From contig JAVTVJ010000118.1 of the NCBI GenBank assembly GCA_034509425.1, forward strand, positions 2,356,001 to 2,420,000: DNA of 64,000 bases, given 5' to 3'. Below the pieces are notes generated by a model. That model worked only from the letters and a program-made list of their open reading frames with translations. It was not told the DNA's origin and made no database searches. The position numbers and the translations under genes are program-made. This document shows positions 39,865 to 52,500 of this stretch, in pieces. This DNA comes from Eopsaltria australis (Eukaryota; Chordata; Aves; Passeriformes; Petroicidae). Numbering within the stretch: position 1 is the first letter of the stretch; every line of letters starts with the position of its first letter.

Positions 39865-42170
39865 CTAAATACAATGAAAATGAATGAGATCAGGATAATA
39901 CAAAGAAACCATTTCCATTCATTAGTTCTTTAGCATGCACCTTTTTGCCTTAAGTGGTATCACTTAAATGACGTATTACAATCAGACATGAAGTGTTGCA
40001 AGTGGAAGGTACAATCATCTGTTTAGCTTATCAAGGTCTTTTCTGTACTGGCACCAAAAACTGAGACATGGAGAAAAAAAATTCGGAGCTTATACCCATG
40101 GGGCCAGCCATCACATAAACAGCTGCAGCCCCTTCTGTATATTTTCTAAGTTACAGCAAAATTTTAAGAAGTCGAGCTTGCATAACTTATTTTTCTTGTA
40201 CATGGGGAGGGAAGGAAGATGAGAACTAAGTGAGATCATTCCCAAGCTCTACTTTGAGAATTTCCCCTGTCCTCATATGTGGTTTTCTACAAGCCTTTAA
40301 GGTTTTTTGAGAGAAAGCATGTTGAAATAGGGCAATCTTACAGCTGGGCATGTAAATATCATCAGGTCAGAAAGAGCAAGAGAGAATCTGATTCTGTAAA
40401 TAGAGTGGCTTGGGCTGTCAGCATTGATGGGGAAGGACCAGTGCTTCAGTGGCATGAAGACACATCATCCAATGCGTGCAGAGTGATTGCACTAAAGGAG
40501 CATCAGGTACCAGCTAACAAGACAACATCAAAATAAGGCACAGCAATCTCTATATACTAAATGTCTGAGAAACACAAATGAGCTTATAAACTGCTCTCAG
40601 GATGAGGAACTTGAGAGCTCAGGTTCATGAAATTTAGATTACTAGGATTTCAGATGAGAGCTGGCACTGAAAATAGACAGTAAGAACAGAGAATATCTAT
40701 GCAAATCTGTGCAGATGTATCTTCAGGAAGTCTAAATTATGCAACTAGATGATTACAGTGCCTAAGTTACATGACTGATGTAGACAACCAGAATCCTCCC
40801 TCAGGTATCCCTTGTGGTTACATGAGAAAGACTCGTTAGACTGGTTTATTAAAGAGAGCTCAACCTACCCTTCAAATGCTGACTTCAGTTTTTCACCCCA
40901 GATAATTTTGCTGATCAACACCTCAGCTTTAGTCATATACATATCTATATTTTACTTATTTATATTTACTTTTACATATTTCAAGCTCTTGTAACTGAGA
41001 TCAGTGTAATTCCCTTAAGTTATCAGAATGACACTACAGAATCAGGATTTCTTTTTTTCATCATTACCTTTCTCTGAGTTTGTGTCTCATCCAATACTGC
41101 ATTTTGGAATCTTTTTCTTCAGCTCTATTAGCAGGAGATTTATATTTCTAACATTTTTTCCACATCATGATTCTAGTGTCTTCTATTCTAAGCCTTTACT
41201 AGCTCTTCACTGATATTTGGAAGCAATCCATATTTAGAAATTTTGTAATTTAAGTAAGACAAACTTCAATTTTTGTACCTACATGGAAGTGATTAGGTGT
41301 TTCTGAGAGTTCATCAGTGAAGAAAAAGATTAGTTCAAGTGCTAATTTTTCAGAAATAAGAACAAGGATCATAATGGAAAGTGACCTGTGACTTTACCTA
41401 CAGTAAATATTAATAGCAACATATCTGTAACAGGTATATAAAATTTTCCTTTGCAGATGAATGCAATGGAAAATTTAGCAAGTTATATTAGCTGGCACTT
41501 TTGCAGAAGCTTGTTACTTGATTTGAATGAGCACGAACATATCAAGTAGGCTCCAGAGTCTTGCTTTGCTTTCATTCCCAGAAGCAAGGACAGGATGTTT
41601 TATCACTAATGAACAAGTGATCTGATTAATGTATAATGATCCTTGCTAAAAATGATGTTAAGGGAATGTTAAAGTTGCATGGCTAAGCACTGAGAGGCTC
41701 AGTCCCAGCACACTAAAATAAACAGACTAGATCTTCATTGACTCAAATAGGCTGTGGATCAGGTACTTTAAAAATAAGAGAAATTAAATGTATGTATTCA
41801 CAGGATACTTAACACTGTGTATGGGCAGACGTGGAATAAAAATAACACTTCAAATAGATAAGAGATTTTTTTCTCTCTTCTTCCCAGTTTTAAGGGCAAC
41901 TTGAGTACTTTAATGAACAGTCCTGCCTCTACCTCCCCCCTGCAAAAAAAAAAACCAAAACACAAACCCAACAATCTGTCTAAACAAAAAGGTTTAGCAG
42001 AAATAGGAATGTCTGAGCAGAAGAATTTACATTAGGTTCTTCCACTGAGTCTTTCTAGATGCATCTCTGTGGTGTTCAATACTTGGGCTGCCCACCAACA
42101 CAGTGGGAGCAGCCTGAACGCAACTGTGGAGGCAGGCAAAGAGTCTGGAGTCATTGAGTAGTGGAGGAAG
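39865..42170. other. STS intron 2, 3' part
   Basis: AT-rich, with an A-rich patch near 41945-41975. No exon or repeat family seen except the CR1 copy that follows. Confidence 0.65.
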
Positions 42171-42439
42171 TTCACAGAATCACAAAGAATCACAAGATAT
42201 GCTTATCTGGAAGGAGCCTACAGGGATCATTGAATTAAACATCCAGCCTTGCACAGGACATCCCCATGAGTCATGCCACATGCCCCAGAGTATTGTCCGA
42301 ACACTTCTTGAACTCTGTCAGGTTTGGTGCCCCTAGCACTCGAGGTGAGGCCACCCCAGCACAGAGCAGTTTGGGACAATCCCCTCCCTTGCCTGGCTGG
42401 TAATGTTGTGCCTGATGCAGTCCAGGACACGGTTGGCAT
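42171..42439 (-). mobile_element. CR1 LINE fragment with internal deletion
   Basis: Starts TTCACAGAATCACAAAGAATC and shares GGACATCCCCATGAGTCA, GAACTCTGTCAGG and CTCGAGGTGAGGC with the long copy at 48431. It jumps directly from the TTGGTGCC motif to the CTCGAGG motif, which are about 350 bases apart in the long copy. Same orientation as STS. Confidence 0.88.
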
Positions 42440-42733
42440 TAAATAACCACAGATAAATTGTTTTATCAGTATTTAAACAAAAAATCTTTACTCACTAAAG
42501 AAACTATCTTTGTGTCAACTCTTCTGAAATGTCAACATTCCCCATCTATATGAAATATTTCAAATGTAGGCCAACTCTGCTGAGCTTGATCAGTCACTGA
42601 AAGGACTGATCATGTATCATTACTTTACCCGGTAATGGTAAGCAAATCAAGAAAGGCCACACAAATAACCTACATATGGTTTACTGCAAATAAAATATTA
42701 TATTTATATATAAATAAAGTAATGGGATTTTAC

Positions 42734-42855
42734 CTGATCTTATAGGGTATCTCCCTGTCAGAAAAGCTGCCCTGCTTGGAGTGCAAAGTGGGGATGCTGC
42801 TATATGCTGAGTAAGTGTCACTCCTTCCTCTGCTAGCCTGTCAATATTAGGGGTT
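42734..42855 (-). CDS. STS: STS coding exon B: sulfatase active-site signature
   Basis: Acceptor ttttccag ends at 42856; donor gtaaaa starts at 42733. The 122 bases complete the split Arg codon, encode 40 residues and leave a G. The exon carries the sulfatase signature CTPSR. Cys73 is the residue converted to formylglycine by SUMF1 and is the catalytic nucleophile (human Cys75). Arg77 is the companion that stabilises it. The following GRYPIRSG is the second family signature. The surrounding [17 protein letters not shown] is typical of the STS/ARS cluster. No change in any key residue is seen. Confidence 0.96.
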
Positions 42856-44575
42856 CTGGAAAAACACAAACAGGTGAAAAAAAATGAACAAAGATGATTA
42901 TGTGGATACAGGCATGGTAAACCCAAGGCATCTGAGGCAAGAACTATCATGAAAATCCAGTTAAAATTTACTGTATGTAAATTATCAAAAGTATGGTGGG
43001 GTTGCAATTCCAAATACTATCAATGTCAAATACTTTTACATTAGGGGCCGATACTGAACAGAGATACTGTGACACTGTGGCAAAAATCTTTTTCCCCACT
43101 TTCATCTATTCTTCATGGCCAGTGCTGAAGTGCAACATCTGGACATATAGTACTGCAACCCTTTTTAATGTGTTCCTTGACCAGAACTGTAATTTTACAA
43201 CCTTTTTGCTTCAGTAATGAGGACAAGAGAGACTAGAGAAAGGCTGTGCTTCCTTACTCCCTACTTGGTGTCTCTTCTGTCTCTCCCCAGCAAAAGCTTT
43301 TTGGGGTAGGGATAATTTCGTGTGGTGCTATCACCTATTAGAAGAGATTCAAATTATTATGACTCTGTGTTATGCTCTATATTAGCAATATCTACACATC
43401 TGGCATGATTATGTCTGCTGTATTTGACCCAAGAGCACAACCAAGCTTCCATATCTGCATGGGAAACTTGTCTGTGACCTGGTTCATCATGCAGATTAAA
43501 ATTGGCTCCTGCAGGAAGGAATCGTGTGTCCTTGGTTCTACAGATAAAAATTACTAATGCAGACTGGCCAGCAGCTGCAGCATGCTCTAATAGCTCTCTG
43601 ACCCTGGAGATTAATGACCGTGACCTCAAGGCACACTAGTGCTCCCATCATCCAAGTTTGAATAGTCAGAAACATTAATTTTCCAATGGACTTATTTTCT
43701 ATACAAAACGGCACCTACTGATAACAACCAGTAAGATGAAAATTCATCATATTCCAAAAATCTAATTCTGAATTCTCCCAGCAGAGAATATAGATCTTGC
43801 AGTCATTCCAATGCTTGTGAGGGGAGTGATCCAAGTATCAATGTTGTATATATTGTTCCCTGTTTAAAACCAGAAGCTGTAACATGATTTATTTTTTTTT
43901 TTAATTTGAGTTATGAGAGGATTTTCCTTCTAACTAACATCAGCAGGAACAGGAGCATTTAACATTTGACAGAACAGTGCTTTTAGTCTGAATGATTTAT
44001 TTAACTCTGCCAAAGACTTTGCACCACTGAAATACAATGGCTAGATGTCACTTGCTCTTGCTTTACATAACCATCACATCTGAGCTGGTAGCAAGAAACA
44101 TCCCGGGGCACACTGACGCATTATTCAAGTATATTAACATTTTTTTAAATTAATATATTGACTACTGTATGAAGATAAATTAAGGACAAATATCAGCTCT
44201 TTATTTCCTATTAGTAAACAACAAGCTTGTCCCAAATCACGAGTGCTTCAAAATATGTTTAATTCATAGTACTTGTGTCAGGTATATGCTAAAAGAAAAT
44301 TGTTGATTATACTGTAGTTCTCTAGAGCTACCCTTATTTAGTTGGTTGCTCAATCCTCTGTTTATAATGCAACTTTTCAGCAGGATAAATGCATTAGCTG
44401 AGTCTTTGATCAAAAAAAGAAAATAAAAATTGAATATTCTAATCTCTGGAAAAGTTAGTAATTTTGATTACTCATAAAAAACCTAATCAAACCTATGAAT
44501 GTTCTGGCATTTTTAATTTTAAAAATCCATTAAAATTAAATATAAAGCCATGACTCCACCAAATTATCATCCTAC
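42856..44575. other. STS intron 1 of the coding part (1720 nt)
   Basis: GT-AG intron between the signal-peptide exon and the active-site exon; no repeat or exon recognised. Confidence 0.75.
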
Positions 44576-44728
44576 CTTAAGGTTCTGTTCCCATAACATC
44601 CCAGGTCTCCAATACCAAGATCATCAGCCATCAGTAAAATGATATTGGGCTTTGAAACACTGTGTGTTTTGACACTGTTTATGGCACTCTGGCAGATTAT
44701 TAGAAGTAAAAGGAGCCCCATCTTCTTC
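44576..44728 (-). CDS. STS: STS coding exon A: signal peptide and metal-binding DD motif
   Basis: Acceptor cag at 44731-44729, then gaagaag and ATG at 44721-44719; donor gtagga begins at 44575. It encodes 48 codons plus two bases. Residues 3-10 are a leucine/isoleucine run (LLLLLIIC) typical of an ER signal peptide, followed by [13 protein letters not shown]. Asp33 and Asp34 match the paired calcium-binding aspartates of human STS (35 and 36), and Asn45 in NRT matches a known glycosylation site. The exon begins with seven bases before this ATG that read as Lys-Lys in frame. In the human protein a few residues (ending LRK) precede the equivalent Met, so initiation could also lie in an exon further right. 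I chose this ATG because no upstream in-frame Met could be shown. Confidence 0.93.
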
Positions 44729-45050
44729 CTGGTGTGTAAGAACAGGTGGAAAACATAATAAATAGACTGTTAATCTAATATATTCTTACTATTACTCTTT
44801 GCATAGGAAAAGAAAAAAAAGAAAGATTGCATACTTTTAGTTGGCTTTTTTTCTTTAATTTTTTTAAAAAACATTTTCTCTCTCATACTTCTTAAAAATA
44901 AAAATGCATTTTTTAGTATATGGATAATTTTTCCCTCCACTCTTTTACAGAGATAAAGCCATTAAATAAAGAACTAGTTACAACTTCAGTGGCAATTTTG
45001 CATACACATATGCTCTGTACAGTAATAAATCGTAAGAGCTAACAATGCTT

Positions 45051-45142
45051 GGGGTTTTTTTTTTTGTTTGGTTTGGTTTGTTTGGGTTTTTTTTTTGTTT
45101 TGTTTTTTGTTTGTTTGTTTTGGGTTGTTTGTTTGTTTTTTC
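45051..45142. repeat. T/G-rich low-complexity tract, (TTTG)n-like
   Basis: About 92 bases composed only of T and G, with many TTTG units (reverse complement CAAA). It lies about 320 bases upstream of the start-codon exon of STS. Confidence 0.9.
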
Positions 45143-45587
45143 TAGCTACAAATGTTATTTAAGGAACACAGAATCTGAAATCATTTAGGACCAAAACCTC
45201 CAAGGCTCAATGCAGAAAAAACGTTAAGCAATTCCACCAATGGAGAATTTCTGAAGTGACTGAATTTCTCTTCAACAATGGGAAAAAAATCCAGCTGATG
45301 TTTCTGGAAAGGAATAAATATTATGGAAAAGAGGGTAAAGAGATGCACTATGAAATTATTGTAAGCAATGTCTAAGAAAAGGATCTTCACAAACATAAAT
45401 ATCAGGGTCTATAGTAAAATCAATTAAAAATATTTAATATCATATCACAATGGTCTATAAACAATGCTCATACCAAATTCAGCCTAAAACAGGAAGGACA
45501 TATTGTACACAACACAACATACCATCATATACTTTTATGGTAAAAGCAGAGTATTTGCAGATGTACACGAAATGAATGCTATTTTAC

Positions 45588-45720
45588 CTTAAACAGAACC
45601 AGTCATATCTGTTTTAAACTGCACTGACCATGCCTTGGCTGAAACTGAGAGCCTTCAGGCTGTAATGGACTGTGCCAGGCATAAACATCAAAAAAAAGAG
45701 AGACTCCCTTCTGCCACTTA
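45588..45720 (-). other. Possible STS 5' untranslated exon (left border only)
   Basis: A good donor, TTTAAG followed by gtaaaat, lies at 45588/45587, about 860 nt upstream of the start-codon exon. If joined to the acceptor at 44729, the frame reads Cys-Leu-Arg-Lys-Lys-Met, resembling the human N-terminus (Pro-Leu-Arg-Lys-Met). An in-frame TAA lies nine codons before the junction with no Met between, so the exon would be untranslated and the ATG at 44721 would be used. The right border given is arbitrary. The match could be chance; no promoter is evident. Confidence 0.3.
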
Positions 45721-48185
45721 GTAAGACTCCCCTCTTTTCTGGATGCAGGCAGCAGTTTTCAATTGCAGGTGAGGCGTGAGTCACACCTGCACTCTTCATT
45801 ATTCTGGGACAAGAAGTGGAAGAAACCAGGACTAACACAGAAATTTGTAAGTGAAATAGTAGAAAAAGGAGATAGAGACAATAATTTCCAGACATAATGG
45901 GGATAGCAGGTCAAGAAAGAAAAATCTTCTAAATCAAAGAGTTATGGTAAATAAAAGAAATTGGAGATAAGATAATGAAGTCAAAAATGAAGGAGCTGGT
46001 ACAAAGAGACTAGACTTCAAGGAAGACAGATTCACAAATCAGTGAGGTGGGTAAAATTATTTGTAGAGGAGGCAGAACCAGAAGAGTTTACTCTGACTTT
46101 AATAGCAATAATGGAAGTTGAGAACCAGCCGAATGAGAATTGAAGGCATAAATGAGGAGAAATGGTATAGGAATAAAGAAACTGGAAGGGCTGACAGTGA
46201 ACAAAAAAACAAAACTGAGGGACAGAGGTGAGACAGAACTGGGAATGTCTGGGAAGAAAGAGCTAAGGAGTTATGATTGCGGTCAATGAAGAGAACTAAT
46301 TGGAAAGAACCTGGGAAGATAACATTTGAGATTAACATTCTTACATAAATGAGAAGAGATCAAAATAGTAGGGATCAACCCACACAAAATGGGACTTCTG
46401 ATTCCCAAATTCATTACTGCTGTTCTGTCAGAAAGTATAGGTGCAAAGAGGGCTTTAACTCTTTCAGTGCTAGTTCACATACAGATATAACACTATGAAG
46501 TATATTAGATATTTTTTATTGCTTAAGGTACATTTTAGAAACATTTTGGTGACAGAAGATCTGGCTTAGACTTCAGCCAGAAGCCTCTAAGGAGCCCAGC
46601 CTTACAACTGCAGTATATTGCTATCTTGTTTATCCCATGGGAAGCAATCTACTTCATTTCAGACATGAAAAATAAATACACAAACTCTAAGTCCAAAAGA
46701 AAAAATGCATTTCTGCATAGGAGGCATCCAACTCATCCTTCATCAAATAACCATACTAATGAAGCTGTGTAGCCCCAACCATGGTGCAGATTTACCTTTC
46801 TTTCCTGAAAGGATAAGGAAAGGCAAGGGATACTTGCCTCCCATGCATTCCAAGAGAACAATTAACATCCAAAGTGACCCAAGAGGACAGGAACAACCTG
46901 CTGCCAGATCTTATGTTCCTACTCTTATGTTCAGACTGCAAAGGTCTCAAAGGTCAATGGCAATGGGCATGTTGAAAAAGGGGACATTTTATACGTTGGT
47001 GATATTATGTAGAGTTGCGTGGATGCTTGCAAGACCCACAGAAGGTAGCCTCATTTATTACCTCCATTTCTCATGTTGTAAATCAGTCAAAAGCAGTGTT
47101 ATTGAATGATGTCTCTGATACAATACTGCTGGATACTTCTCCACTCTGAAGGAGTATCCGTAGATACTCTCAAATATAGAGCTATTTGCCTTCACCTGTT
47201 ATCACGTCCCTGAAGTGAAATCAACAAGGAAACAGGAAAAAAAAAATAATCCAAACTACTATGATTTCTCTGGTGTACTCTTTCTGCAGCAGATTTTCAT
47301 GTGTCTTGAAAGGCTGTGCATAAAAGGCAAGAAAAATCAGATGGATGAAATTGAGTGGAACAGACAACAGAAAAGAAACTCAAAGGAGCTAAAAGGGAAG
47401 AATGTGAGAAGAATGAAGCTCTGAGAATGCTGAGGGCTGTCTGTAATACACCAGGGTTTCTGCTGGTTAAAACACAGGCACATGTAGACCTAACATGAAA
47501 ATGATAACACAAAATCCAATGAAGCTTCCAGCTAACTAATGTTTCCTCTCTGTCCAGAGTCAATTCAAATGCTTAAGAAAAGACTGCAAAAAAAAAAAAA
47601 AAAAAACTGGCAAAAATTTCTTTTACTAGCACTCCCTTCTAGCTTTTGGCAGACAGCACCAAAGAAATTTTTGAGAGGAGAACATTGTAATGAATATCTC
47701 TCCAGGGATCTTTTAACCTTCACAGATTTTTAAGAGTCTATTTTTTTAATCAATTAACTTTTGTTTTGGTTTGGTTTTTGCATTGAACCAATTTGATTTT
47801 ATTTTTTTACTTCCATGATACTCTTTAGATGTTTCTTCAATAGGCATCAGCTTTGAAGGCTTGTGTTTTGCATTCATATGGTAACATTTTTCCTTCTTTT
47901 TTGCATGTGGGTCACATAAGTGCAAGTTTTAACCTCTGCATCACTTTCCCCATGATACAATACAACTAAAAGTAGCTTCTTCTTTTCTAAGGTGGCTGCT
48001 AAGTTGAATAGATTCAAGAGGTGCTTAATCTCCTACAACAATAGCCATATAAGAATATGTATTTCACATATCCTATTTCAACCTGCAATACTTTAATCAC
48101 TGTACAGGAACCTACCAACATGCATACATACACACACGTCGATATGCAAATATACACATGTATGTGGGGGCATATACACATGTCC

Positions 48186-48188
<3 letters not shown>

Positions 48189-48222
<34 letters not shown>
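48189..48222. repeat. T34 homopolymer
   Basis: Thirty-four consecutive T followed by GGGG; next to an alternating CA/TA-rich patch (48120-48185). Confidence 0.9.
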
Positions 48223-48223
<1 letters not shown>

Positions 48224-48430
48224 GGGATTCTAATACATATTTTCTATTATCATTATGAAAACCTGAAGTATAAACATGTAACAAAAAATTAATGAAAGAA
48301 AAGCCCCAAACAGATACAATCCACTATTTCAGCAAACATTTCTTTTAAGTTTTAATTTTCTTCATTAAAAAATGCTGGTCAAAGGGTTGCCTTTTTTTTT
48401 CCATCAGGATAATTGACTCAAGATATGGCT

Positions 48431-49507
48431 GTCATAGAATCATAGAATATCCTAAGTTGGGGACCTACAAGGATCATCAAAGTCCAACTTCTGGCCCCAC
48501 ACAGGACATCCCCAAGAGTCACACCATGTGCCCCAAGTATTGTCCAAACACTTCCTGAACTCTGTCAGGCTTGGTGCCGTGACCACTTCCATGGAGAGCC
48601 TGTTCCAGTGCCCAAATACCCTCTGGGTGAAGAACCTTTTCTAATATCCAAACTAAACCTCCCCTGACACAACTTCAGGCCATTCCTTTGGGTTACGTCA
48701 CTGGTCACCAGAGAGAAGAGATCAGTGCCTGCTTCTCTTCTTCCCCCCATGAGGAAGTTGTAACTGCAGTGAGGTTTCCCCTCAGTCTCCTCCAGGCTGA
48801 ACAGACCAAGTGACCTCAGCTGCTCCTCATAGGGCTTCTCGTCAAGGCTCTTCACTGTCTTGATTGCCCTCCTTTGGACACTCTCTAATAGTTTAATATC
48901 ATTTTTATATTGTGGCACCCAAATCTGTCCCCAGAACTCGAGGTGAGGCTGTCCCAGTGCAGAGCAGAGCGGGACCATCCCCTCCCTTGCCTGGCTGTGA
49001 TGCTGTGCCTGATGCCCCCCAGGACAGGGTAGGCCCCCCTGGCTGCCAGGGCACTGCTGGCTCATGTTCAACTGGCCATTGACCAGGACCCACAGGTCCC
49101 TTTCCATGGCACTTCTTTTCAGCATCTCATCCCCCAGTCTGTCTGTACATCCAGGGCTGCCTCATCCCAGGTGCAGAATCTGGCACCTGCCCTTGTTGAA
49201 CTTCATATGGCTGGTGATCACCCTGTCCTCTAATTTGTTGAGGTCTCTGTAGGACTTCTCTGCCTTCAAGGGAGTGAACAGCTCCTCCCAATTTAGCATC
49301 ATTGGCAAGCTTACTTAGTATACTTTCCAGTCCTGCATAGTTTATGAAGATGCTGAAGAGTACAGTGCCTAAGATGGAGCCCTGTGGAACCCCACTAGTG
49401 ACAGGTCACCAGTGCGATGTCACCCCATTCACTGTAACCCTTTGTGTCTGACCCATGAGCCGGGCGCTCACCCATCACATGCTGCATTTATCCAGCTATG
49501 TGATGGA
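48431..49507 (-). mobile_element. CR1 LINE, longest copy in the window
   Basis: About 1.08 kb. It starts with TCATAGAATCATAGAATATC, the reverse complement of CR1 end octamers. A frame at 48565-49125 keeps the ORF2 C-terminus with LNMSQQC, LLESVQRRAIK and YEEQLRSLGLFSLEE motifs, and the upstream reverse-transcriptase portion is present to about 49500. It is truncated at the 5' end and therefore immobile. It lies upstream of STS in the same orientation. Confidence 0.92.
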
Positions 49508-52500
49508 TAATCATGTCACTACTACAGACATATGCATCTTTACAAGAACAATTAAATTAAAGTCTTTCAAACATCTCTTCCCAACTGAATCATCTCAGCA
49601 TTTTTATTAACTTTGATTAAGCAATTTATCTGTAAACTACTCTTTTAATGTAACAGAACCCTTTGAGAAAATGCTTAATATACTTTATCCTTGAAGGTAC
49701 AGTATTTTCTGATGAAATAAGCAACATTTAAAGATATTGGCCTCATTAAAAAATGCTGTGCTATCCTCAAGCAGTATGCAAAAAAAGAAAAAAATTACCT
49801 TGTTTAACTGAATGCTAGAACTCAAAAAATTTCTCTAAATCATAAAAAATCACAATGTAAACAAACTAGAGAAAACCCTGCCCTCCATAAGATTCTGCAG
49901 AGAAAATTCTTCAGCTTAGTGAGAAACAAAAAAAACAGTAAGCTTTTAAATTTTAAGAGATAGCAAACTAATATAATATATATTGCATAAATGATAATTT
50001 CCTGGTATCAGTTTAAGATTTACTACAATCTCTCAATTCCTTTCTTACAAGTCAGTAATATCTGTTGAATCTTTGATGCAATATAACTGTTCTTCTGAAA
50101 TTTTCATTATATTTCAGTATGCATCTTAACTATATACATATATGAAAATCTGTATTTAATTTATTAAAAGTTGTCTCATTGCAAGAAAGAAATTTCACTT
50201 AATATAAGCTGGGAAAAACATTAGGACAAATAATCACTTTTTTTAAGTGTGATTAATTATTGGATCTGAAAAACAGAGACGAAGCCACAGAGCCCCTATC
50301 AGATCTAAGTTTAGTTTAGGTATCTTTTTAAAGTGGTCTCTCAAGAATTTTCTACTTTTTTCTCAACTAAACTGCAGAACATAACAGCAGTATTAACAAA
50401 TAATAAACATTATTTCTAGTAGCAAATTATAACCTGAATGGAGCAAAATATAATTTTTGTGATATAATGTCATTATTTTATTTGTAATAAAAATCCTATA
50501 TAATTAGATACACATACTAGCGTACATACATTTTTACCCTGCTACTGTTTCACAATATTCCCCCTTGTTAGCCAAAGGCTCATTAAAAATTTGATTTTTA
50601 TTATGGGCTCTGATCAGCAATATAAGAAAGATTCTCGAGATAAAAGAGGTAGTCACCTTATTAGACAGTTATGCACCATCCTCAGAACAAAAAATATTTT
50701 GAAATAATTAAAAAAAAGCCAATAATGAGTAACTAACTGCTAGTGACTATGTCATGTCACTTCCTGGAGACCAGATATAAGTATTCAAAATAATTAAAAG
50801 AAATCTTTCTTACAAACTTTGAGGCCTTAGCTAAACTCAGACATGATATTTAGCTTACTGAATAGTTTTGAAAGTTGTAGAGTCAGGGTTTTTTTAATAT
50901 ACACAGATGTTGAGTGAAACGACCATTTTTGACACTGCCTTTTTCAAGAATGTCAAATGGACATGAGGAAGAACTTATGTGCCTAAAACTTTGCACTTTA
51001 GAGTTATGCAAGCAGATAAGGACTGTAAAGCTCTGCAAGACTGTGACTCTTACACATGGAATTACCAGTTTGGTTGCACCCATTTGAACTGGACAACACA
51101 GAAACCACAGCTTCATCTCACTGACTGGTTACAAACTCTTCACTTTTGCCTAACTGCAGCCAAACTGGTCTCTTTTGAGTTTCCATTCATATTCACTGCA
51201 GTCTTCAAAAAAAAAAGTTCTAATTACAAGTAATATTGGACTAAAACACTCAGCTTCACCAATACACTGCCTTCATAGGGATAGAGCACAGATCTGAAGG
51301 TTGATATTTAAGTCCTGCTGTAAGTCACTGAAGGGACAGTAGCCCAACCGACCACTTAACACTGAATTTTATTCTCCTTCAATTTGAAAGCAGTTTCTGA
51401 ACCCTTTTCACTGAAATGGTAGCCTTTGAACGTCTATCAGAGGAAAACATGAAATGTAGCAGAAAAAAATCCCAAACAACTTAACCTCAACCAAAATCCA
51501 CCTCTCTCCCCTGAGTTACTCAATGGAATCCTCTGGAGTCTGTCAAGATCAAGCTTTGGATTTTATAACACCATATTCCTCTACCTACAATCACTTTTCT
51601 AGACAGAGTGGTTTACCAGAGAAAATTGCAGGGAAATGGTCAGTTAATTTTTCTTTGCTATATAAGGCTAGCAAGTAACACATAAATAAAATGACCCAGT
51701 ACGTTATGCTATTTCCAAAATGATGCTTCATTTAAAGAAGAAAGGCATTTGAATTAGTTTGTTCTCTAAGAGTTATAATTTTTATACCAGTTCTATAGTT
51801 ATTTATACTTTCATTATGATAACACTTAAGGACTCTCAATACTGCTGATTGTACCTAACAGAAAAATTAAGAAAAGGTTAAATTCAACCAATACTGATTT
51901 TACCCATGTAGAATTTAAGTACCTAAATGACCCATAGCAAATAGGCACTCATAGTGAAACCAATCCATGTGAATTTATTCATCTTTAAGTTAGGCATTTA
52001 GTCTGAGCTAATTATCTGAGCTTTCTTTTTAATTAATAGGAAGATACAGGCATCTTAAGAGTGTCTTCTTAAGACTGGTACAAAGAAATTTTGGAAGGGA
52101 TGCTCATGATCTTTCCCCTCAGACTAGAAAGCCTTAACACTTAGTTTAGACCAGATTTATAGAAAAGTAATAGTTACATGAAATAAATTCCACTGTGATA
52201 ACGGGTACGCTTTCAGCATGAAATATGAAACCTTTTTGTAATAAACAAACAAGAAGTTTTTCAATTAGTATGATGTGCTCCACCAACCTTACTGGTGTAA
52301 CAGTTTCTTATTCTGTGAGTAGAAATTCCAACTAGAAATCTAAGAATTAGGGACAATTCCTCATTAGTATAAGCAGTGAAATTTTCCTCCAAGGGATATA
52401 TTTAAGTATTTTTTCTTTCCTGAGTGTATAACAATATGATGAATATTCCATCTTAAATATTTTATTCTTTCATTACTCTAAAACAAAAGAGACAAGAGTG

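Larger units (their letters stand above)
1..44728 (-). other. STS: Steroid sulfatase gene, 5' two thirds (spliced, truncated by window edge)
   Basis: Steroid sulfatase hydrolyses 3-beta-hydroxysteroid sulfates such as estrone sulfate and DHEA sulfate in the endoplasmic reticulum membrane. Six exons were traced on the minus strand. Phases join cleanly (2, 1, 1, 2, 1, then 1 at the open end), and all introns seen complete are GT-AG. The product matches STS better than its neighbours ARSH, ARSD or ARSL: it has the STS-type segments DCKPGQGSVF, NLTQRLT, HVHTAL and SDQGAHVEE. Residue numbers run about two below the human ones when counted from the ATG at 44721. The exon encoding the segment after GIYKG, with the last catalytic lysine, and all later exons are absent and must lie left of position 1. 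No frameshift or stop was found. Paralog assignment is by recalled family sequence, not a search. Confidence 0.9.
45143..48430. other. STS upstream region, no certain gene
   Basis: Holds the possible untranslated exon at 45588, a purine-rich stretch at 45900-46370, an A19 run at 47588-47606 and a T34 run at 48189-48222 beside a short TACACA/CATA-rich patch. A 134-codon frame at 46705-47109 was examined and shows no recognisable domain. Confidence 0.65.

Noticed and set aside
46705..47109. 134-codon plus-strand frame upstream of STS
   Set aside because: No recognisable domain, no clear splice context, and such a length can occur by chance in this much sequence.
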